Assembly (NCBI GenBank): GCA_020056155.1
Contig: JAGVII010000879.1
Span: 1-6,454, forward strand
DNA length: 6,454 nucleotides
DNA from: Afipia sp.
GTDB lineage: Bacteria > Pseudomonadota > Alphaproteobacteria > Rhizobiales > Xanthobacteraceae
Direction: 5' to 3'
Shown: in pieces, positions 1 to 6,454 of the stretch
Position numbering within the stretch: the stretch's first letter is position 1
Layout: the number at the start of each line of letters is the position of its first letter
The notes under the pieces: model-generated
Database searches by the model: none
Told to the model about the DNA's origin: nothing
The model's input: the letters and a program-made list of their open reading frames with translations, nothing else
Position numbers and translations under genes: made by a program

Positions 1-32
1 ATAGTCGGCTCGGATCGCATCCGCGGTTTGTT

Positions 33-46
33 TTCCGCAAGCGGAA
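33..46. other. Short inverted repeat in the spacer beyond clpB
   Basis: Six-base arms TTCCGC and GCGGAA face each other across AA, so a hairpin would really form with a four-base CAAG loop. No T-run follows on either strand, so it is not a standard intrinsic terminator. It lies beyond the REP-like pair in the clpB transcription direction. The rest of positions 1-60 shows no gene or recognisable signal. Function unknown. Confidence 0.35.
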
Positions 47-60
47 GAGACCAAGTATCT

Positions 61-98
61 CTTGTCATGGCCGGACTTGTTCCGGCCATCCCGACAAG
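61..98. repeat. REP-like palindrome, copy 1
   Basis: A perfect nine-base inverted repeat (ATGGCCGGA at 67-75, TCCGGCCAT at 81-89) encloses the loop CTTGT. It is flanked by outer arms CTTGTC (61-66) and GACAAG (93-98), which can extend the stem past a CCC bulge. The element resembles the dispersed extragenic palindromes common in Bradyrhizobium and Rhodopseudomonas genomes; that link is from memory. Together with the inverted second copy 20 bp away it forms a BIME-like pair downstream of clpB. Such hairpins can mark or protect transcript 3' ends. Confidence 0.8.
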
Positions 99-117
99 CG
101 GAACATAATGCCCTACT

Positions 118-153
118 CATCGGGATCACCGGGACAAGCCCGGTGATGACAAG
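118..153. repeat. REP-like palindrome, copy 2 (inverted), probable 3' end of clpB mRNA
   Basis: A perfect nine-base inverted repeat (ATCACCGGG at 125-133, CCCGGTGAT at 139-147) encloses ACAAG, the reverse complement of the copy 1 loop. Read on the minus strand it aligns closely with copy 1, with the same outer CTTGTC and CCCGA blocks. The stem begins 19 nt after the clpB stop, so it is the first strong structure met by transcripts leaving clpB. There is no U-tract, so a role as a 3'-end block or stabiliser is as likely as intrinsic termination. Confidence 0.8.
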
Positions 154-166
154 ATGTGTGTGATGC

Positions 167-2800
<2,634 letters not shown>

Positions 2801-2808
2801 TCGGGTTT

Positions 2809-2813
2809 CCCTC
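2809..2813 (-). promoter_or_regulatory. Ribosome binding site of clpB
   Basis: GAGGG on the minus strand lies eight nt before the ATG at 2800. This confirms the [10 protein letters not shown] start. Confidence 0.7.
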
Positions 2814-2823
2814 AGCCTGCCGT

Positions 2824-2844
2824 ATCCGCCCCGAAGGCACGGAT
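2824..2844 (-). other. Possible hairpin in the clpB leader
   Basis: On the minus strand the arms ATCCGT and GCGGAT close on a CC/GG pair capped by TTCG, with one bulged G. A cUUCGg tetraloop is unusually stable in RNA. The hairpin ends 23 nt before the clpB ATG and does not mask the ribosome binding site. TAAAAT (2843-2848, minus strand) overlaps its 5' edge and is a five-of-six match to a -10 box, but no -35 box sits at proper spacing. If that were the promoter, the transcript would begin inside the hairpin. Both readings are tentative. Confidence 0.3.
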
Positions 2845-2877
2845 TTTAGCATCTTCAATGGGTTTCCGCCGCCGGCC

Positions 2878-2891
2878 TTGACGTTCGTCAA
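2878..2891. promoter_or_regulatory. Palindromic site in the clpB/MOSC divergent spacer
   Basis: TTGACGTTCGTCAA is a six-base perfect inverted repeat with a two-base centre. It lies 77 bp upstream of the clpB start and 129 bp upstream of the MOSC start. TTGACG reads as a -35-like hexamer on both strands, but neither strand has a good -10 box 16-18 bp further on. It could be an operator for a dimeric regulator or a chance dyad. Confidence 0.3.
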
Positions 2892-2905
2892 CCCCGGAGC
2901 GGTGA

Positions 2906-2920
2906 CCGGCGTTGCGCCGG
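2906..2920. other. GC-rich inverted repeat in the divergent spacer
   Basis: CCGGCG and CGCCGG are separated by TTG, giving a compact six-pair hairpin. No T-run follows on either strand, so it is not a terminator. It sits between the two divergent genes and, given the base composition, may be chance. Confidence 0.3.
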
Positions 2921-2996
2921 GCTGAGCCGAATGTGGGAACCCCGGCCCGCCTGCGAAAGAGGCAGAGCTGAAATTTTGGCGGAGGTGGCAGGAGAC

Positions 2997-3013
2997 GGCG
3001 AATTCGCCTAGGA
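2997..3013 (+). promoter_or_regulatory. Palindrome plus ribosome binding site before the MOSC gene
   Basis: GGCGAATTCGCC (2997-3008) is a perfect 12-bp palindrome. It is followed directly by AGGA (3010-3013), seven nt before the ATG at 3021, which is the best Shine-Dalgarno candidate. A GAGGG at 3016-3020 touches the start codon and is too close to act as one. The palindrome sits where it could affect initiation at the MOSC gene. Confidence 0.45.
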
Positions 3014-3020
3014 CTGAGGG

Positions 3021-3803
3021 ATGCCAAATCAAGACGCCGCCACCCTTCACAGCATCCATCGCTATCCCGTCAAAGGCCTGTCGCCGGAAGCGCTTGAAAG
3101 CGTCACCCTGCGTGAAGGCCAGACGCTGCCGGCCGACCGCCGCTACGCCATCGAGAACGGCCCGAGCGGCTTCGATCCGGCCGATCCGAAATACTTTCCG
3201 AAAATCCGGTTCCTGATGCTGATGCGCAACGAACGTCTTGAGGGTCTTCAGACCCGCTATGACGACGCCAGCCACATCCTGACCATCGGCTACAATGGCG
3301 CGGAAGCCTTGCGCGGCGATCTCGAAACGCCGGATGGCCGCGCCGCCATCGAGACCTTTTTCGCGGAGAGGTTTGCGCCCGAGTTGAAAGGCCCGCCGAA
3401 GATCCTTGCAGCTCCCGGCCACAGCTTCTCCGACGTCGCCGCCAAGGTCGTGTCGATCATCAATCTGGCCAGCGTGGCCGCCATTGAAACCATTGCCGGT
3501 CAGCCGGTTCACCCGCTGCGCTTTCGCGGCAATCTTTATGTCAGCGGCTGGCCGGCCTGGCACGAGTTCGAGCTGCTCGGCAAGGAACTGACGATCGGCA
3601 GCGCGCGGCTGAAAGTGGTCAAGCGGATCGTGCGCTGCGCCGCCGTCAATGTCGATCCGGTCACGGCCGAACGCGACATGAATATCCCGCATGCGCTGAT
3701 GCAGATGTACGATCACGCCGATTGCGGCGTCTATGCCGAGGTGATCACCGGCGGCAGCATTGCCGCCGGCGATGCAGTCACCGATGTCAGCTCGACGGCA
3801 TGA
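3021..3803 (+). CDS. MOSC domain-containing protein (molybdenum cofactor-binding family)
   Basis: The 260-residue protein has an N-terminal MOSC beta-barrel domain (about 8-100; motif IHRYPVKGLSPE at 12-23, then PADRRYAI at 37-44) and a C-terminal MOSC domain (about 125-255; HPLRFRGNLYV at 164-174, RCAAVNVDP at 205-213, GGSIAAGD at 244-251). The MOSC family includes YcbX, YiiM, the eukaryotic mARC reductases and the C-terminus of Moco sulfurase, which bind Moco or pass sulfur through conserved cysteines. Candidates here are C206 and C235. There is no ferredoxin domain as in YcbX, and no signal peptide. The substrate cannot be read from the sequence; N-hydroxylated-compound reduction is one possibility. 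The start fits the domain edge and an AGGA seven nt upstream. It diverges from clpB and its last 17 bp overlap the converging gene. Confidence 0.92.
   Translation: MPNQDAATLHSIHRYPVKGLSPEALESVTLREGQTLPADRRYAIENGPSGFDPADPKYFPKIRFLMLMRNERLEGLQTRYDDASHILTIGYNGAEALRGDLETPDGRAAIETFFAERFAPELKGPPKILAAPGHSFSDVAAKVVSIINLASVAAIETIAGQPVHPLRFRGNLYVSGWPAWHEFELLGKELTIGSARLKVVKRIVRCAAVNVDPVTAERDMNIPHALMQMYDHADCGVYAEVITGGSIAAGDAVTDVSSTA
3744..3773. terminator. Near-perfect inverted repeat in the MOSC 3' end; possible terminator of the opposing gene
   Basis: Nine-base arms CCGGCGGCA (3748-3756) and TGCCGCCGG (3761-3769) flank GCAT. After an A/C mismatch, ATC and GAT add three more pairs, so 12 of 13 positions pair. 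It lies inside MOSC codons (residues ITGGSIAAGD). For the opposing CHAP-type gene the structure starts 13 nt after the stop. Its position suits a 3'-end signal for that gene embedded in MOSC coding sequence, but there is no U-tract, so termination is an inference. Confidence 0.4.
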
Positions 3804-4398
3804 CGTAGGCGTAGATGCGCCCGCGCGAATAGCTCGCCTCGGCAACACGGCGGCCATGGTTGCCGGAAATCACAATGGGGTTGCCCTTGGCGTCGATGCC
3901 GCTGACAACTCCGACATGACCGCCGCGACGGCCGCGTGACATCACCGCGATGGCGCCGACCTGCGGGCCGGAGATCCGCTGGCCGTAGCTCGCGAACGAG
4001 CGCGCCATGTCCGAACCGGTGCCTTTGTGTCCCGATCGTTCCAGAACCATGTTCATGAAACGCGCGCACCACAGCCGGCTGCGGCCGGTCGGATTGCCGC
4101 TGCCGATATAGCGCCGCGCTTCCGCAACAAGGCTTGATCCGCCGAAGCCACCGAAACCCTGCGATGTCGAGGTTTCGACCGGCGTCGCTCTGGCATGGCG
4201 AGCGCGCTTCACATGATGACGGGTGCGGTGGCCATAATGCTTTTTGGCGTGATGCTTGGAATGGTGGGCGTGATAATGCCGGCTTGCGCCGTGAGATGGC
4301 CTCGCCGAAGCCGGTGTCGCCAGTGCGACAATTGCCACCGAACACAACGCCAGGGCGGCGCCTCGAAGTGGCAGGCGAAATTTACGCGATGCAGTCAT
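3787..4398 (-). CDS. Secreted His-rich CHAP/NlpC-type cysteine peptidase-like protein (TIGR02594-like)
   Basis: The 203-residue precursor starts with a Sec signal peptide: basic MTASRKFRLPLR, a hydrophobic core at about 13-29, and a probable cleavage after ASA (30-32). Residues 33-70 form a very basic linker with 12 histidines, and 80-88 are Gly/Ser-rich. The folded domain (about 89-203) carries LWCARFMN with candidate nucleophile C111, GGHVGVV with H161, and ISGNHG with N180. This Cys-His-Asn order is typical of CHAP and NlpC/P60-like papain-fold amidases that cut peptidoglycan peptides. The architecture suggests a periplasmic or cell-wall role; activity is not proven. GAGGA lies seven nt before the ATG. 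It is 171 bp beyond metW, so is probably its own unit, and its 3' end overlaps the MOSC gene by 17 bp tail to tail. The name TIGR02594 is from motif memory. Confidence 0.87.
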   Translation of the reverse strand: MTASRKFRLPLRGAALALCSVAIVALATPASARPSHGASRHYHAHHSKHHAKKHYGHRTRHHVKRARHARATPVETSTSQGFGGFGGSSLVAEARRYIGSGNPTGRSRLWCARFMNMVLERSGHKGTGSDMARSFASYGQRISGPQVGAIAVMSRGRRGGHVGVVSGIDAKGNPIVISGNHGRRVAEASYSRGRIYAYVMPSS

Positions 4399-4405
4399 TC
4401 AACAG

Positions 4406-4410
4406 TCCTC
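4406..4410 (-). promoter_or_regulatory. Ribosome binding site of the CHAP-type gene
   Basis: GAGGA on the minus strand is seven nt upstream of the ATG at 4398. It supports the start that gives a complete signal peptide. Confidence 0.7.
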
Positions 4411-4429
4411 GTGACACCCCCTGTGCCCA

Positions 4430-4447
4430 TCGTTCGCACGCGAACGA
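4430..4447. promoter_or_regulatory. Inverted repeat between metW and the CHAP-type gene
   Basis: TCGTTCG and CGAACGA flank CACG, giving a perfect seven-base-arm dyad 31 bp upstream of the CHAP-type start. It could be an operator, a leader hairpin, or a weak 3' structure for metW, though it is 122 bp beyond the metW stop and has no U-tract. The GTTC/GAAC half-sites are inverted, unlike the direct GTTC-N7-GTTC LexA box of alphaproteobacteria. No convincing promoter was seen in 4399-4569. Confidence 0.35.
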
Positions 4448-4511
4448 CATATCGCAGCGCAAAAAGCGGGAGGATGTGACGAGAGCAAGACGCGATAAGG
4501 CGACCGCCGAG

Positions 4512-4545
4512 TCATTTCGCGGCGATAGCGGGATGATTTCGTGGC
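4512..4545. repeat. Imperfect 12-bp direct repeat in the metW/CHAP spacer
   Basis: TCATTTCGCGGC (4512-4523) and TGATTTCGTGGC (4534-4545) agree at ten of twelve positions and start 22 bp apart, about two helical turns. They lie upstream of the CHAP-type gene and just downstream of metW. Same-face binding by a regulator is possible; chance is not excluded. Confidence 0.25.
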
Positions 4546-4569
4546 AAGAATGAGCGCCCCGCGGCCGTG

Positions 4570-5244
4570 TTATGACCGCGTATGCTTGTCGCCCCGGCTG
4601 AGCAGAAACACGCCCTGCTCGCCGAACATATTCCAGAACCACCACGGCGCGTTGAGCCGCAGCGGCCGGCCATAGAGATCGAGCGCGACGGCGCGCTCCA
4701 TCTTGACGTTGATCTCGTCGCAGAGCTGGATGAAATCCTTGATCGTGCAGAAATGGATGTTCGGCGTGTCGTACCACGTCGCCGGCAGGTTGTCGGTGCG
4801 CGGCATCTGGCCTTTCACAAGCAACTGGAGACGCATTTTCCAGTGGCCGAAATTCGGAAACGACACGATGGCGCTGCGTCCGATACGCAGCAGGTTTTCC
4901 AGCACCACGCGCGGCTGGCGCGTCGCCTGCAAGGTCTGCGACAGGATCACATAATCGAACGAGTCGTCGGGATAGTTGACCAGATCGGTGTCGGCGTCGC
5001 CCTGCACCACCGCGAGGCCCTTGGCGACGCAGCGGTTGACGCCCTCACGCGACAGTTCGATGCCGCGCCCGTCGACGCCGCGTGTTTCCAGCAGGCGCAG
5101 CAGATCGCCCTCGCCGCAGCCGACGTCGAGCACCTTCGAGCCGGGCTCGACCATCTGCGCGACCAGCAGATGGTCCGCGCGATAGCCGTTTTCGGTGACG
5201 GGAAGAACCGCAGTCTGGCGAAACGCCTGATCCTGAACGCTCAT
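4570..5244 (-). CDS. metW: Methionine biosynthesis protein MetW
   Basis: MetW is a small class I SAM-methyltransferase-fold protein that accompanies MetX in many proteobacteria. The 224-residue product has the SAM-binding motif I VLDVGCGEGDLL (38-49), the acidic strand-2 end GIEL (61-64), and the MetW hallmarks SFPNFGHWKMRLQLL (128-142), GQMPRT and LPATWYDTPNIHFCT (153-167). No methyl acceptor is firmly established. Its constant pairing with metX suggests that it supports or controls MetX activity, perhaps by sensing SAM; this is inference, though work in Pseudomonas points that way as I recall. The reading frame is open for 90 more codons upstream, but they lie antisense-free over the metX 3' end in another frame and look non-conserved. 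MSVQDQAFRQ is therefore the start. The metX stop and metW ATG are one base apart (TAA-C-ATG), so translation is probably coupled. No strong Shine-Dalgarno is visible. Confidence 0.96.
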   Translation of the reverse strand: MSVQDQAFRQTAVLPVTENGYRADHLLVAQMVEPGSKVLDVGCGEGDLLRLLETRGVDGRGIELSREGVNRCVAKGLAVVQGDADTDLVNYPDDSFDYVILSQTLQATRQPRVVLENLLRIGRSAIVSFPNFGHWKMRLQLLVKGQMPRTDNLPATWYDTPNIHFCTIKDFIQLCDEINVKMERAVALDLYGRPLRLNAPWWFWNMFGEQGVFLLSRGDKHTRS

Positions 5245-5245
5245 G

Positions 5246-6439
5246 TTAGCGGCTCGCCGAGGTGAGGCCGTGCGCCGACGCAGCCGATTCAAGGAAGGCG
5301 CGGGAGATTTCGATGAACTCGGGCACGTCGAGCAGAAACGCATCGTGTCCCCTGTCGGTTTCGATTTCCGCGAACGACACCCGCGCGCTGCCGGCATTGA
5401 GCGCATGCACGACCGCCCGCGCTTCCGACGTCGGAAACAACCAGTCACTTGTGAACGACACCACGCAGAAGCGCGTGCGCGTGCCGCGCCAGGCCTCCGC
5501 CAGCACGCCGTCATGGTCGGCGGCGATGTCGAAATAATCCATCGCGCGCGTCAGGTAGAGATAGCTGTTGGCGTCGAACCGCTCGACGAACGACGATCCC
5601 TGATGCCGCAGATAGCTTTCCACCTCGAAGTCCGCATCGAACGAGAACGTCGGAACCTCGCGGTCCTGCAGGCGCCGGCCGAACTTGCGATGCAAGGCCG
5701 CATCGGAGAGATAGGTGATGTGCGCGGCCATGCGCGCGACACCGAGCCCGCGATGCGGATGGGCGCCGTCCTCGAAGTAGCGCCCGCCGCGCCAGTCCGG
5801 ATCGGCCATCACAGCCTGACGGCCCAGTTCGTGGAAGGCGATGTTCTGCGCCGAATGCCGCGTGCTGCACGCCACCGCCAGCGCGGAGAACACGCGCTCC
5901 GGATAGGCCGTGGTCCATTGCAGCACCTGCATGCCGCCCATCGATCCGCCGACGACGGCGAACAGCCTCTCGATGCCGAGATGATCAAGCAGCATCGCCT
6001 GCGCCCGCACCATGTCGGGAATGGTGATGACGGGGAAATCGAGTCCCCACAATTTCCCGGTTGCGGGATTGGTCGATGACGGGCCCGTGGAGCCCATGCA
6101 GCCGCCGACCACGTTGGCGCAAACAACGAAATAGCGGTCGGTATCGATCGGCTTGCCGGGACCAACCAGCGTCTGCCACCAGCCGGGTTTGCCCGTGACC
6201 GGATGCACATTCGCGACGTGCTGATCCCCGGTCAGCGCATGGCAGATCAGGATGGCGTTGGAGCGGTCCGCGTTGAGCTCGCCGTAGGCCTGATAAGCGA
6301 TCTGAAACGGTGTGAGATCGACGCCGCAATCGAGATGCAGCGGCTTGTCCGCGCCGAACAGCGCGACCAGCGACGAGGGATGATCTGCCTCGTGCGCGCG
6401 CTCGGTAGACGCACTCTTCAACGGTTTGACATTAACCAT
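5246..6439 (-). CDS. metX: Homoserine O-acyltransferase MetX (acetyl or succinyl donor)
   Basis: MetX is a cytoplasmic alpha/beta-hydrolase-fold enzyme that acylates homoserine with acetyl-CoA or succinyl-CoA, the committing step of methionine synthesis. The 397-residue protein is of usual family length. It shows [23 protein letters not shown] (49-71), [11 protein letters not shown] (112-122), nucleophile elbow GGSMGGMQ with S166 (164-171), and the triad partners D332 (SFTSDWLFP) and H365 (DRGHDAFL). Annotation as acetyltransferase is the default, but family members paired with MetW can use succinyl-CoA, so the donor is left open. The first roughly 25 residues are variable, as is common. The ATG at 6439 is preceded by GAGG at 11 nt, at the very edge of the window, a rather long spacing. 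The promoter and any SAM riboswitch lie outside. metW follows after one base. Confidence 0.97.
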   Translation of the reverse strand: MVNVKPLKSASTERAHEADHPSSLVALFGADKPLHLDCGVDLTPFQIAYQAYGELNADRSNAILICHALTGDQHVANVHPVTGKPGWWQTLVGPGKPIDTDRYFVVCANVVGGCMGSTGPSSTNPATGKLWGLDFPVITIPDMVRAQAMLLDHLGIERLFAVVGGSMGGMQVLQWTTAYPERVFSALAVACSTRHSAQNIAFHELGRQAVMADPDWRGGRYFEDGAHPHRGLGVARMAAHITYLSDAALHRKFGRRLQDREVPTFSFDADFEVESYLRHQGSSFVERFDANSYLYLTRAMDYFDIAADHDGVLAEAWRGTRTRFCVVSFTSDWLFPTSEARAVVHALNAGSARVSFAEIETDRGHDAFLLDVPEFIEISRAFLESAASAHGLTSASR

Positions 6440-6454
6440 CTTGCTACTGGCCTC

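Noticed and set aside
4430..4447. LexA (SOS) box
   Set aside because: The half-sites are inverted GTTC/GAAC rather than the direct GTTC-N7-GTTC repeat used in alphaproteobacteria.
4134..4553. Plus-strand frames over the CHAP-type gene start and spacer
   Set aside because: They run antisense to the signal peptide and His-rich linker and lack a ribosome site or recognisable domain.
5245..5514. N-terminal extension of metW by 90 codons
   Set aside because: The extra segment lies within the metX 3' end in another frame and is Arg/Ser-rich without family similarity. The ATG at 5244 gives the usual MetW N-terminus.
5243..6079. 278-codon plus-strand frame opposite metX
   Set aside because: It is a composition shadow of metX, whose catalytic triad and motifs are intact on the minus strand.
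6440..6454. SAM-II riboswitch before metX
   Set aside because: Such elements are known before methionine genes in this class, but only 15 bp upstream of metX are in the window, so nothing can be said.

Overview
The window is a GC-rich stretch of ordinary chromosome, most likely from an alphaproteobacterium of the order Hyphomicrobiales (Bradyrhizobium / Rhodopseudomonas / Afipia type). This rests on protein character recalled from those genera, the coupled metX-metW pair, and a pair of REP-like palindromes of the style scattered through such genomes. The genus is inferred and was not tested. I see no prophage, transposon, CRISPR array, RNA gene or defence system.

Layout: positions 1-166 are non-coding and hold two inverted copies of a palindromic repeat just beyond the 3' end of clpB. 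clpB (167-2800, minus) encodes the ClpB disaggregase. A 220-bp divergent spacer (2801-3020) with several small inverted repeats separates it from a plus-strand MOSC-domain protein (3021-3803). The MOSC gene converges on and overlaps by 17 bp a secreted, His-rich cysteine peptidase/amidase-like protein of CHAP/NlpC type (3787-4398, minus). A 171-bp spacer follows, then metW (4570-5244, minus) and metX (5246-6439, minus), whose start lies 15 bp from the window edge. No gene-free stretch exceeds 300 bp.

How the genes work together: metX and metW form a translationally coupled unit for activating homoserine in methionine synthesis. The other three genes are functionally unrelated neighbours: protein disaggregation in the cytoplasm, a molybdenum-cofactor-domain protein, and a periplasmic or cell-wall protein. 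The most interesting signals are small: compensatory changes between the two palindrome copies after clpB, a near-perfect inverted repeat inside the 3' end of the MOSC gene next to the convergent overlap, and the absence of an internal start for a short ClpB form. I did not find a convincing undescribed system.
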